Positions 55,221 to 63,955 of a DNA stretch of 64,000 bases are shown piece by piece (the first letter of the stretch is position 1; each line of letters opens with the position of its first letter). The stretch is from NCBI RefSeq assembly GCF_039595395.1, contig NZ_JBCNLP010000006.1, positions 253,001 to 317,000 on the forward strand. Direction: 5' to 3'. The notes beneath the pieces are model-generated. The model was not told where the DNA came from. It searched no databases and saw nothing but the letters and a program-made list of their open reading frames with translations. Both the position numbers and the translations under genes were made by a program. This DNA is from Novosphingobium sp. Lineage in GTDB: Bacteria > Pseudomonadota > Alphaproteobacteria > Sphingomonadales > Sphingomonadaceae.

Positions 55221-56750
55221 ATGCTGGGCATTGTCATGCGCAGGCCGGTTCGCCGTGCCCTGGCTTCTCTGGCTGCGCTTTCCGCTGTGCTGGCGGGGGT
55301 GGCGGCTCATGCTGCGGCAGCGCAGGTCTGGTATTTTGCCGATAGTCCGACTTATCCTGGCATCCGCCTGCTGGAGGTCGGGGAGGATGGTGCGCGTGTC
55401 ACCAGCGATTGGTACGGCACGATGCCGGCGCAGAATCTGCGCCGCAATGCGCAGGGTTTCGAGTTTGACCTGGGCAATCTCAACGACAATGCCCGGCCCA
55501 CGCGGCATTGGGTCGCCGCCGTTCAGGGCGATCAACTGACGCTGACGGGGGACATCTGGACCTCGCATGTGGTGCAGGCGGCGCGGCCCGCCACGGCGCA
55601 GGAGCAGAAGCGCTATCGCTTCACCCCCACCAGCCTGCCGCCCTTGGCCGATCTGGCGCCGGATGGGCAGGCGGCCACTCCGCCCATGGGGTGGAGCAGC
55701 TGGAACCGTTTTGCCGAGGGTATCGATGACAAGACGGTGCGTGAAATCGCCGATGCCATGGTGTCTTCGGGGCTGCGCGATGTGGGCTATGTCTATGTGA
55801 ACATTGACGATGGTTGGCAGGGCGAGCGCGGGGCGGATGGCGTTCTGCGGCCCAATGCCAAGTTTCCCGATATGAAGGGGCTGGCCGATTATGTGCATGC
55901 GCGGGGGCTGAAGCTGGGCATCTATTCCTCGCCAGGTCCCAAGACTTGCGCCGGTTTCACGGGCAGCTATGGCCATGTGGCGCAGGATGCCCGGACGTTT
56001 GCCGGCTGGGGCGTGGATTATCTGAAGTACGACCTGTGTTCGGGCGAGTGGTTCTACCGCTCTCAGGATGAGGTGCGGCGCAGCTATCAGGAGATGGGGG
56101 CGGCGTTGAAGGCCTCCGGACGAGGCATCGTATACAGCCTGTGCGAGTATGGCCGGGTCGATGTGGCCGCATGGGGGCGCAAGGCCGGGGGCCATTTGTG
56201 GCGCACCACGGGCGACATCACGGACGACTTTGCTTCGATGACAGCGATCGGTCTGGATCGCAATCCGCGCTTCCCTGCCGGAGGGCCCGGCGGGTGGAAC
56301 GATCCCGATATGCTGGAGGTCGGCAATGGCGGCATGAGCGCGGTGGAATATCGCGCGCATATGGCGTTATGGGCGATGTCGGCGGCGCCGTTGCTGATGG
56401 GGCATGATGTGCGCAGCATGTCGAGCGAGACGAACGAAATCCTGAAAAACAAGGATGTTATTGCCATCGATCAGGATCGCCTTGGCGCGCCGGGACATCG
56501 CCTGCGAAGTGAGGGGCATGCGGAAGTCTGGTCCAGGGCGCTGGCGGATGGCGGGCGTGCCGTGGCGCTGTTCAACCGGGGTGAGCAGCCCGTGAGGCTG
56601 CTTCTGACGCAAGCGGAAACGGGGCAACAGACCACGGCGCTGGATGTATGGACGCAGCGGCAGGTGAGCACGGGTGATGCCTTTGTTTTGCCCGCGCACG
56701 GCAGCGTGTTGCTACGTCTGGCTGCGGCGCGGAGTGCGACTGCGGGCTGA
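55221..56750 (+). CDS. GH27 family alpha-galactosidase (or beta-L-arabinopyranosidase), secreted
   Basis: 509 residues from the ATG at 55221 (AGGGG at 55210-55214). Signal peptide to about residue 34, then a non-catalytic N-terminal beta domain (about 35-145), then the GH27 barrel beginning P-P-M-G-W-S-S-W-N-R-F. Nucleophile Asp271 in Y-L-K-Y-D-L-C; acid/base in W-N-D-P-D-M-L-E-V-G (361-363). GH27 removes alpha-Gal; a few members cut beta-L-arabinopyranosides. Extensin serines carry single alpha-Gal, which fits the locus. Confidence 0.92.
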   Translation: MLGIVMRRPVRRALASLAALSAVLAGVAAHAAAAQVWYFADSPTYPGIRLLEVGEDGARVTSDWYGTMPAQNLRRNAQGFEFDLGNLNDNARPTRHWVAAVQGDQLTLTGDIWTSHVVQAARPATAQEQKRYRFTPTSLPPLADLAPDGQAATPPMGWSSWNRFAEGIDDKTVREIADAMVSSGLRDVGYVYVNIDDGWQGERGADGVLRPNAKFPDMKGLADYVHARGLKLGIYSSPGPKTCAGFTGSYGHVAQDARTFAGWGVDYLKYDLCSGEWFYRSQDEVRRSYQEMGAALKASGRGIVYSLCEYGRVDVAAWGRKAGGHLWRTTGDITDDFASMTAIGLDRNPRFPAGGPGGWNDPDMLEVGNGGMSAVEYRAHMALWAMSAAPLLMGHDVRSMSSETNEILKNKDVIAIDQDRLGAPGHRLRSEGHAEVWSRALADGGRAVALFNRGEQPVRLLLTQAETGQQTTALDVWTQRQVSTGDAFVLPAHGSVLLRLAAARSATAG

Positions 56751-56821
56751 TTGCCCTGTCGTCCGAAAAATGTCGCACATGCCATGATCCTGTCACAACC
56801 CCTCTTGGCATCTAAAAAATA

Positions 56822-56835
56822 CAGTATACGATAAT
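56822..56835 (+). promoter_or_regulatory. GTATAC operator copy 4, before the second TBDR
   Basis: CAGTATACGATAAT overlaps a GATAAT -10-like box (56830-56835); TTGGCA at 56805-56810 is a possible -35 (19-base spacing). The TBDR start is at 56894. Confidence 0.65.
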
Positions 56836-56893
56836 AGTCATACTAAAACGAATCGCGGTGTCGGGGTGGCCTGCGGAATGCATGGGGGTATTC

Positions 56894-59608
56894 ATGAGGG
56901 TTAGAGCATCTTTGCATGTGTCTTCGGCCTTGGTGGCGCTTTGCGTCGCGATACAGCCGATGGTCGCCGCTGCGCAGTCAACCGCCAGCGCCACGCAAGC
57001 GCCAAAGGCCGATGCCGAGAACAAGGCAGCCATTCTGGTGCTTGGTGTGCGCGGAAGCCTGAAAACCGCGGCGGCCAAGAAGAAGGACGCCAAGCAGATC
57101 GTGGACTCGGTGGTGGCCGAGGACGCCGGAAAGCTGCCCGACAACAATGTGGTTGAAGCTCTGGCCCGCGTAACCGGGGTACAGATCGAGCGCCAGCATG
57201 GTGAAGGTTCATCGCTGACCATTCGTGGCATGGGTGACATCAGCACCACGGTGAACGGGCAGGAAGCGAATTCTGGCGACAGCCGCTCGATGAGCCTGTC
57301 GAATATTCCCGCTGAACTGCTCAAGTCAGTCGAAGTCTACAAGACGCGCACTGCCGACCAGATCGAGGGCGGTATTGGCGGCACGGTCAATGTCGAGCTG
57401 CGCCGCCCGCTCGATCTGAAGAAAGGCTGGACGGGCGCGGCAAGTTTCCGCGAGGTGTTCTCCGACATCGGCAACACCAAAAGCCCTTATGCCAGTGCCC
57501 TGATTGCCAAGCGTATGGATACGGCCAGTGGCGGCGAATTTGGCTTTCTGATCAATGCCTCCTACACGCGCAACCATTACAACGAGACCTTTGTGGAGAG
57601 CGAATCTCCCGACATTTTTGTTCCCGGCACGAAAGCCTATGGCAGCCTGCCCGCCAGCAAGGCGGCCACCACGGTTCTGCCCTATGCGGTGAACTATGGC
57701 GTGGAGCAGGGGGTGATCTCGCGGCCCTCGGTCAATGCGGTGCTGCAGTGGAAGCCCTCGCCCAAGCTGGATTTCGTGCTGGAAGGGCAGTTCTTTTCCA
57801 GCAGTGAGAAAAACACCCGCGACCGTCTGCATCTGGTGTTGCGCGATGATGGCAACACGCTGACCAACCTGGGATATGGCGCCACCACACCGTCGGGCTA
57901 CAACACGCTGCAGAGCCTGACTCTGACTCCGGCGGCGGGAACGCTGATCGATGGCGGTCCGGAGGCCTATGGCGAGAAGGCAACCGAGCGGAATTACAAT
58001 CTGAATTTCGAGACGCATTTCAACACGTCTCACACCCATATCAAATTCTCCGCGCAATATGCGCACAGTCGTCGCGAGAGCTATTTTCTGCTCAGCACCT
58101 ATCGTCTGCCCAACGCGACCAGCGCGACGGTGGATCTTGACTCGTCGCAGGTGCCCGGTGGTGGGCCTTTCGTCACCTTCAACGGGGTCAATCTGACCGA
58201 TCCCAGCCAGTATGTGCTGTATAATTTCCACGATCAGCGCGGCGTTTCGACCAATAACCAATATGCTTTCGCGCTCGATCTGACTCAGGATCTTAGCGAA
58301 GGTTTCTTCAAGTCACTGCAGATGGGCACACGTTTTGCCAATCGCAAGATCGCCTATCGCTACGGTTATCGCGACAGTTTTCCGCGCACAGCGAGCGGTG
58401 GCTATTATAACCTCAGCAATTTCAATGGGGTGAGCTATAGTTCCACCACACCTGATTATGCTGGCGCACCGAGCTGGTACCACCTGGATGCCAATTCGCT
58501 GTGGGATAATCTGGCGGCGATCAAATCCTCGCTGGTCAGCAGCGGCACCAATCCGGCGACGGATTGGAGCACGGCCTATCCAGGCCTGGATCTGGGCAGC
58601 GGCTATGCCTCCATCGAGAACACCTTCGCGGTCTATGCCCAGATGAATTACGGCTTCAAGATCGGCAATATTCCGGTCGATGGTGTGGCGGGCGCGCGTA
58701 TCGTCAACACCTGGGGCACCAGCAGCAGCGCGCAATACGCCTATGACGTCAATTGGAACCAGACGATCACCCAGGCGACGGGGCGCGGTAATTTTATCGA
58801 TGTGCTGCCCAGCATCAATGCCATCGTGCATTTCTCGCCCAAGACGCAACTGCGTCTGGCCTATACTCAGAATGTGCAGCGTGCCGATTTTAACGCGCTC
58901 AGCCCCTTCCGCATCGTGCAGGCCCAGAACAACACCGTCTATGCCGGCAATCCCGATCTGAAGGCCTATACGGAAAAGAGCTTCGACATCTCTCTGGAGC
59001 ATTATTTTGGCCGTGGCGGACAGGTTTCTCTGGGGGGGTATTACAAGCTTCCCAAAGGTTACATCTATTATGATGTGAAGAGCGAATATATTCCGGAACT
59101 GAACACCGTCGGCAGTGTGTGGAAAAATCGCAATGCCGGTGACGGCACCTTTGGCGGCATCGAGTTCACCGCGCAGAGTTTCTTTGATTTCCTGCCCAAG
59201 GATTTCCGCAATTTCGGTGCCTCCTTCAACACCACCTATCTGGCCGTCGGCAAGATCGAATTTCCCGACAACAGCGATAACAATGCACTGAACATGTCGC
59301 ATCTCACGCTGAATGCGGCGCTCTATTACGATACGCCCAAGTTCAGCACGCGTATCTCGTGGAACTACAGGTCGCGCTATCGCACCTATGTCCTCGCCAA
59401 TGCCGAATATTCGCCTTACATCGAACCGACCTCGCGTCTCGATATGGCGATCAACTATACACCGCTCAAATTCATGACGATCAGTCTGGAAGCGAGCAAT
59501 CTTCTCAAGAACAACATGCGCGAAACCTGGGGCAATGGCAATTTCCTGCCACAGGGCGTGCGTTTCCAGGCCCGCACCTTCCAGGTGAGCGCCCGCGTGC
59601 GCATGTGA
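56894..59608 (+). CDS. TonB-dependent receptor, carbohydrate-type (glycoprotein locus)
   Basis: 904 residues from the ATG at 56894. Signal peptide ends at V-A-A-A-Q. Plug with I-L-V-L-G-V-R-G-S-L-K-T-A-A and V-V-A-E-D-A-G-K-L-P-D-N-N-V-V-E-A-L-A-R-V-T-G-V; E-V-Y-K-T-R-T-A-D-Q-I-E-G-G-I-G-G-T-V is the usual Xanthomonas/Caulobacter carbohydrate-receptor motif. The barrel ends V-S-A-R-V-R-M. It differs in type from the receptor at 42387, so the locus may import both released sugars or glycans and peptides. Confidence 0.92.
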   Translation: MRVRASLHVSSALVALCVAIQPMVAAAQSTASATQAPKADAENKAAILVLGVRGSLKTAAAKKKDAKQIVDSVVAEDAGKLPDNNVVEALARVTGVQIERQHGEGSSLTIRGMGDISTTVNGQEANSGDSRSMSLSNIPAELLKSVEVYKTRTADQIEGGIGGTVNVELRRPLDLKKGWTGAASFREVFSDIGNTKSPYASALIAKRMDTASGGEFGFLINASYTRNHYNETFVESESPDIFVPGTKAYGSLPASKAATTVLPYAVNYGVEQGVISRPSVNAVLQWKPSPKLDFVLEGQFFSSSEKNTRDRLHLVLRDDGNTLTNLGYGATTPSGYNTLQSLTLTPAAGTLIDGGPEAYGEKATERNYNLNFETHFNTSHTHIKFSAQYAHSRRESYFLLSTYRLPNATSATVDLDSSQVPGGGPFVTFNGVNLTDPSQYVLYNFHDQRGVSTNNQYAFALDLTQDLSEGFFKSLQMGTRFANRKIAYRYGYRDSFPRTASGGYYNLSNFNGVSYSSTTPDYAGAPSWYHLDANSLWDNLAAIKSSLVSSGTNPATDWSTAYPGLDLGSGYASIENTFAVYAQMNYGFKIGNIPVDGVAGARIVNTWGTSSSAQYAYDVNWNQTITQATGRGNFIDVLPSINAIVHFSPKTQLRLAYTQNVQRADFNALSPFRIVQAQNNTVYAGNPDLKAYTEKSFDISLEHYFGRGGQVSLGGYYKLPKGYIYYDVKSEYIPELNTVGSVWKNRNAGDGTFGGIEFTAQSFFDFLPKDFRNFGASFNTTYLAVGKIEFPDNSDNNALNMSHLTLNAALYYDTPKFSTRISWNYRSRYRTYVLANAEYSPYIEPTSRLDMAINYTPLKFMTISLEASNLLKNNMRETWGNGNFLPQGVRFQARTFQVSARVRM

Positions 59609-59661
59609 TGCTCAGGCGGGGTGGGAGCATGCTGTTTCCGCCCCGTCCTTCACGAAAGCGC

Positions 59662-59691
59662 TTGCCTCGAATTTCGAATATCGTATACTAA
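59662..59691 (+). promoter_or_regulatory. Promoter with GTATAC operator copy 5, before the DapA-like gene
   Basis: -35 TTGCCT (59662-59667), 16 bases, -10 TATACT (59684-59689). The operator AATATCGTATACTAA overlaps the -10 in the reverse orientation of copies 1-4, a position where a repressor would block RNA polymerase. Confidence 0.7.
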
Positions 59692-59716
59692 ATGCGCAAT
59701 CCAGGAGGAAGCGTTC

Positions 59717-60640
59717 ATGACTGCATCCAAGGTGCTGTGGAAGGGTGTCTATCCCGCCGCCACCACACAATTCGCGCAAGATCTCTCGATCGATTACGAT
59801 GCCACGCAGGGCGTTCAGTCCGCACTCGTCAAGGACGGCGTCGATGGCCTGATCCTGCTGGGCACCTGCGGGGAAAACAACTCGCTCGAAGCCGATGAAA
59901 AGCGCAAGGTCCTCGCCGCCGGCGTCGAGGCGGTGGGCGGCAAGGTCCCGCTGGTGGCGGGCGTGTCGGAAATGACCACGGCGCGCGCCATCGACTACGC
60001 CCGCGACGCGGAAAAGATCGGCGTCGATGCACTGATGCTGCTGCCCGCCATGGTCTATGTGCCCACGACGGAAGAGCTTCAGGCCCATTTCCGCGCCGTG
60101 GCCGAGGCGACCAGCCTGCCGATCATGCTTTACAACAACCCGCCCGCCTATCGCGTGAACGTCGATTTCGCCACGCTGGAGGCTTTGCGCGATGTGCCCA
60201 ATCTGGTGGCCGTCAAGGAAAGCGCGCCCGACACGCGCCGCATCACCGATGTGATCAACCGCTTCGGCGATCGCTATACGGTGATGGCGGGCCTCGACGA
60301 TGTGGCGCTTGAGGGCCTGTTGCTGGGCGCTTCGGGCTGGGTTTCGGGCCTGACCAGCGCTTTCCCGGAGGAATCCGTGCGTCTGGTGGCGGCGGTGAAC
60401 GAGGGGCGGCTCGATGAAGCCCGCGCCATCTATCGCTGGTTCATGCCGCTGCTCCATCTCGATGCCGAGCATGATCTGGTCCAGTCGATCAAGCTGGCCG
60501 AGCAGATCATGGGCCGCGGCAGCGAGCGTGTGCGTATGCCCCGCCTGCCGCTGACCGGCCAGCGCCGCGCCGACGTCATCGCCTGGGTCGAGCAATGCGC
60601 CGCCACGCGTCCTACGCTCAAACCGGCCGTCGCGGCCTGA
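59717..60640 (+). CDS. DapA-family enzyme, probable pyrroline-4-hydroxy-2-carboxylate deaminase
   Basis: 307 residues, AGGAGG at 59703-59708. DHDPS-like TIM barrel with Schiff-base Lys167 (L-V-A-V-K-E-S-A), Tyr139 in L-Y-N-N-P-P-A-Y and G-T-C-G-E-N near residue 50. Its neighbour, 11 bases on, is a hydroxyproline epimerase, so the best call is the deaminase that makes 2-oxoglutarate semialdehyde from the D-hydroxyproline oxidation product. The alternative is 2-keto-3-deoxy-L-arabonate dehydratase, which would also fit an arabinose-releasing locus. No signal peptide; cytoplasmic. Confidence 0.75.
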   Translation: MTASKVLWKGVYPAATTQFAQDLSIDYDATQGVQSALVKDGVDGLILLGTCGENNSLEADEKRKVLAAGVEAVGGKVPLVAGVSEMTTARAIDYARDAEKIGVDALMLLPAMVYVPTTEELQAHFRAVAEATSLPIMLYNNPPAYRVNVDFATLEALRDVPNLVAVKESAPDTRRITDVINRFGDRYTVMAGLDDVALEGLLLGASGWVSGLTSAFPEESVRLVAAVNEGRLDEARAIYRWFMPLLHLDAEHDLVQSIKLAEQIMGRGSERVRMPRLPLTGQRRADVIAWVEQCAATRPTLKPAVAA

Positions 60641-60651
60641 AAGTCACCTGC

Positions 60652-61650
60652 ATGCGCCATCATTTCTTCTGCATCGATGGCCACACAGCCGGTAACCCCG
60701 TCCGCCTCGTGGCGGGCGGGGCGCCGTTGCTGCGCGGCTCCAGCATGATCGAGCGCCGCGCCGATTTCCTTGAGCGCTTCGACTGGATCCGCACCGGCCT
60801 GTGCTTCGAACCGCGCGGGCATGACATGATGTCGGGCGGCTTTCTGTTCCCGCCCACGCAGGAGGAGGCCGATTGCGGCATCCTTTTCATCGAGACGTCA
60901 GGCTGCCTGCCGATGTGCGGCCATGGCACCATCGGTCTGGTCACCTTCGGGCTGGAGCACGGGCTGATCACGCCCCGCACGCCCGGCCAATTGCGCATCG
61001 AGGTGCCCGCCGGGGTGATCGATATCGAATACGGCACACAGGGCCAGAAGGTGACCTGGGTGCGCATCCGCAACGTCCCGGCTTTCGTCGCCACCACGGG
61101 CATCAACATCGATGTACCCGGTTTCGGCCCACTCACGCTGGACGTGGCCTATGGCGGTAATTTCTATGCCATCGTCGAGCCGCAGGGCGCTTACACCGGC
61201 CTCGACGATCTGGGCGCCTCGCGCATTGTCGAACTGAGCCGCTCCATCCGCGAGCTGGTGCGCGCGGTCTACACGCCCACCCATCCGCTGGACGAGCGCA
61301 TTTGCGGTGTCAGCCATGTGCTCTGGGCCGATAAGCCGCGTGGCGAGGGCGCCGATGGCCGCAACGCCGTCTTCTATGGCGAACGCGCCATCGATCGCAG
61401 CCCCTGCGGCACGGGCACCTCGGCGCGCCTCGCCCATCTGGTCCACAAGGGGCAACTTAACGTAGGGGATCGCTTCGTCCACGAGAGCTATATCGGCAGC
61501 CGGTTCATCGGACGGGTCGAGGCAGCAACCACGCTGATGGGGGCACCAGCCATCATCCCCTCGATCGAGGGCAGCGCGGTGGCGACGGGTTTCAACACCA
61601 TATGGATCGACCGGGAAGACCCGTTCTGGGCCGGCTTCTCGGTGGTTTGA
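60652..61650 (+). CDS. 4-hydroxyproline 2-epimerase (proline racemase family)
   Basis: 332 residues from the ATG at 60652. Two catalytic cysteines are present: Cys89 in P-M-C-G-H-G-T-I-G and Cys252 in D-R-S-P-C-G-T-G-T-S-A. The Cys/Cys pair rules out the trans-3-hydroxyproline dehydratase subgroup, which has Ser or Thr in place of one. The enzyme converts trans-4-hydroxy-L-proline to cis-4-hydroxy-D-proline, the first step of bacterial hydroxyproline catabolism. Proline racemase is the alternative. Same operon as the DapA-like gene and the permease. Confidence 0.88.
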   Translation: MRHHFFCIDGHTAGNPVRLVAGGAPLLRGSSMIERRADFLERFDWIRTGLCFEPRGHDMMSGGFLFPPTQEEADCGILFIETSGCLPMCGHGTIGLVTFGLEHGLITPRTPGQLRIEVPAGVIDIEYGTQGQKVTWVRIRNVPAFVATTGINIDVPGFGPLTLDVAYGGNFYAIVEPQGAYTGLDDLGASRIVELSRSIRELVRAVYTPTHPLDERICGVSHVLWADKPRGEGADGRNAVFYGERAIDRSPCGTGTSARLAHLVHKGQLNVGDRFVHESYIGSRFIGRVEAATTLMGAPAIIPSIEGSAVATGFNTIWIDREDPFWAGFSVV

Positions 61651-61673
61651 CTAGGGTTTGGGGGATAAGAAGA

Positions 61674-63107
61674 ATGAGCATTCTGGGGCTGCGCAAGCCG
61701 GTGATCAGCGAGGCGGCCCCCGATGCCAGGCATCGGCTCAAGCCCACATTGTCATGGCCGCATCTGGTGGCGCTGGGCGTGGGGGCGATTGTCGGCACGG
61801 GCATCTACACGCTGATCGGCGTGGGCGCTGACCGGGCAGGCCCCGGCGTGGTGCTGGCCTTTCTGGTGGCGGGGCTGGTCTGTGCCTGCGCGGCGCTGGC
61901 CTATGCCGAGATGGCCACGCTGATGCCGCGTGCGGGCGGCGCCTACACCTATTCCTATGCGGTGCTGGGCGAGACCATCGCCTGGGTCGTGGGGTGGAGC
62001 CTGATCCTGGAATATTCGCTGGCCTGCTCCACCGTGGCGGTGGGCTGGTCGGGCTATCTGGTGGGCTGGCTGCAATCGGCGGGGGTGCATCTGCCCGCGC
62101 TGTTGCTCTCGGGCCCGCATGGTGGCGGGATCATCAACCTGCCTGCCGTGGTGGTGTCGCTGGGGATCGCGGGCATGCTGATGCTGGGCACGCGGGAAAG
62201 CGCCACGCTCAACATCGTGCTGGTGCTGATCAAGATGGTGGCGCTGGTGGTGTTCGTGGCGCTGGCCCTGCCGGTGTTCGATCCGTCGCATCTCCACCCT
62301 TTTATGCCCTATGGTTTCACCAGCCATATGGAGGGCGATGAAACCCGCGGCGTGATGGCGGCGGCGGCGATCGTCTTCTTCGCCTTCTATGGTTTCGATG
62401 CGGTGGCGACCTCGGCGGAGGAAGCGCGCAACCCGTCGCGCGATCTGACCATCGGGATCGTCGGTTCGATGGCGCTGTGCACGCTGATCTATATCCTTGT
62501 GGCGGTGTCGGCCATTGGCGCGCTGCCCTATCAGGTGCTGGGCAAATCGGCCGAGCCGCTGGCGCTGGTGCTGCGCACGCTGGGTCATCCCGTTGCGAGC
62601 TGGGCGATTGCCGGGGCGGCGCTGCTGGCCTTGCCCTCGGTCATTCTGGTGATGATGTATGGGCAGAGCCGCATTTTCTTCGTCATGGCGCGCGATGGGC
62701 TGCTGCCCTCGGGCCTTGCCCGCGTGTCGCAGCGTACCGGCACGCCTCAACTGATCACCGGCGTGACCGGCCTGCTGGTGGCCGGTGTCGCGGGCTTCTT
62801 CCGCCTCGACGAGATCGCCGAACTGGCCAATGCGGGCACGCTGCTGGCCTTTATCGCGGTCGGCTTGTCGCTGATGGTGCTGCGCCGCCGGGCGCCAGAG
62901 CTGAAGCGCATCTTCAACTGCCCGCAGCCCTATCTGGTGGGCACGCTGGCGGTGGTGGGGTGCCTCTATCTGATGGCCTCGCTGCCGGGCAAGACGCTGG
63001 TGCGGTTTGGCGAGTGGAATGCGATCGGGTTGGCGATCTATGCACTCTACGGGCGGACGCGCGGCCTGATGGCGGGGCGCGTCGCCGAGGAACTGCCTGC
63101 CGAATAG
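61674..63107 (+). CDS. APC superfamily amino-acid permease
   Basis: 477 residues, about 12 membrane segments. The start of TM1 (G-V-G-A-I-V-G-T-G-I-Y) and Y-A-E-M-A-T-L-M-P-R-A-G-G-A-Y are hallmarks of the CAT/APC group. The position after the epimerase, 24 bases away, suggests it imports hydroxyproline or short-chain amino acids from the periplasm. A convergent terminator follows. Confidence 0.9.
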   Translation: MSILGLRKPVISEAAPDARHRLKPTLSWPHLVALGVGAIVGTGIYTLIGVGADRAGPGVVLAFLVAGLVCACAALAYAEMATLMPRAGGAYTYSYAVLGETIAWVVGWSLILEYSLACSTVAVGWSGYLVGWLQSAGVHLPALLLSGPHGGGIINLPAVVVSLGIAGMLMLGTRESATLNIVLVLIKMVALVVFVALALPVFDPSHLHPFMPYGFTSHMEGDETRGVMAAAAIVFFAFYGFDAVATSAEEARNPSRDLTIGIVGSMALCTLIYILVAVSAIGALPYQVLGKSAEPLALVLRTLGHPVASWAIAGAALLALPSVILVMMYGQSRIFFVMARDGLLPSGLARVSQRTGTPQLITGVTGLLVAGVAGFFRLDEIAELANAGTLLAFIAVGLSLMVLRRRAPELKRIFNCPQPYLVGTLAVVGCLYLMASLPGKTLVRFGEWNAIGLAIYALYGRTRGLMAGRVAEELPAE

Positions 63108-63114
63108 GAGCCGG

Positions 63115-63142
63115 GCGGGGAAGGCACTGCCTTTCCCCGCCG
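63115..63142. terminator. Terminator between the permease and the GntR gene
   Basis: GGCGGGGAAGGCA (63115-63127) pairs with TGCCTTTCCCCGCC (63129-63142), with one bulged A and a one-base tip (a longer loop is needed in practice). Shared by the convergent genes. Confidence 0.65.
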
Positions 63143-63150
63143 CTTTGGCC

Positions 63151-63798
63151 TCAGTTCACCTCGAACTGGCGGCGCAGATCTTCCAGCGTGCCGGTGATAT
63201 GCGCGGCGGCCAGCTCCTCCGCGCGCTGCGCATTGCGCGACAGCCATGCCTTGAGCATCACCGTATGCTCCAGATGAGCGCGGTCGCCGCGCCCCGCCGG
63301 TTCCAGATGCTTGTAGGTGTAGCGTTCGGCCTGGATCTGCAGGCGGCCGATCAGTTGCACCGTCAGCTCGCGGCGGCAGGGACGGATCAGCGCCATGTGG
63401 AAATCGCGATTGCGCGCGGTCACCAGCTCCAGATCGTGATGGGCAGCCTCGTCCAGCGCCTTGAGCGCGGCGGTGGCGATGTCGCGCTCCTCCTGATTGG
63501 CGGCCACCGCCGCCATGCCCACCGCCGCCGGCTCGATGGCCAGCCGCAGGGCATAGATTTCCTCGGCTTCGGCGGAGCTCATCAGGCGGACGAAAAAGCC
63601 GCGATTGGCTTGTGAATAGAGAAGCCCTTCCTGCTCCAGCCGGGCCAGTGCCTCGCGCAGGGGAATCTTGCTGACCCCCAGTTCGGCGGCCAGAGCGTCC
63701 TGCCGAATGGGCTGTTCGCTGCTGAGCTGGCCTCCCACGATCTTCTCTCTAAGAATATCAAATATCTGTTCCGACAGAGTGCGGACAACGAGGCTCAT
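63151..63798 (-). CDS. GntR family regulator, FCD (FadR) subfamily
   Basis: 215 residues. The winged helix includes I-R-Q-D-A-L-A-A-E-L-G-V-S-K-I-P-L-R-E-A-L-A-R-L, split here by the linker, and G-L-L-Y-S-Q-A-N-R-G-F. The FCD effector domain has the metal-binding pattern D/N and three His (R-N-R-D-F-H, L-E-H-T, A-A-H-I). ExuR/UxuR of the same subfamily bind GGTATACC-centred sites, close to the motif found at all promoters here. It probably senses hydroxyproline or an intermediate. Its own promoter carries copy 6 of the motif. Confidence 0.9.
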   Translation of the reverse strand: MSLVVRTLSEQIFDILREKIVGGQLSSEQPIRQDALAAELGVSKIPLREALARLEQEGLLYSQANRGFFVRLMSSAEAEEIYALRLAIEPAAVGMAAVAANQEERDIATAALKALDEAAHHDLELVTARNRDFHMALIRPCRRELTVQLIGRLQIQAERYTYKHLEPAGRGDRAHLEHTVMLKAWLSRNAQRAEELAAAHITGTLEDLRRQFEVN

Positions 63799-63854
63799 TT
63801 TGACAGTCTACTCCCGTCACTGGGACTGGAAACATATGGGGCAGGTGAGCAGGT

Positions 63855-63883
63855 GGTATACTAAAAGCTTTGCGTATCCACAA
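63855..63883 (-). promoter_or_regulatory. GntR promoter with GTATAC operator copy 6
   Basis: On the minus strand: -35 TTGTGG (63878-63883), 17 bases, -10 TATACC (63855-63860). The motif TAGTATACC covers the -10, so autorepression is likely. Confidence 0.65.
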
Positions 63884-63897
63884 GGTGGGCATCCCTG

Positions 63898-63911
63898 CCC
63901 CGCAAGCGGGG
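63898..63911 (-). terminator. Small GC hairpin beyond the right-end gene
   Basis: CCCCG (63898-63902) and CGGGG (63907-63911) with loop CAAG. No T-run. It lies between the end of the partial minus gene and the GntR promoter. Confidence 0.4.
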
Positions 63912-63955
63912 GATTTACCGGGTATTCGATCAGCCACAAGATGGCCTTTGGTCTG

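Noticed and set aside
56128..56140. A further ATCGTATACA match
   Set aside because: It lies inside the GH27 coding sequence and encodes the conserved I-V-Y segment, so it is probably chance rather than an operator.
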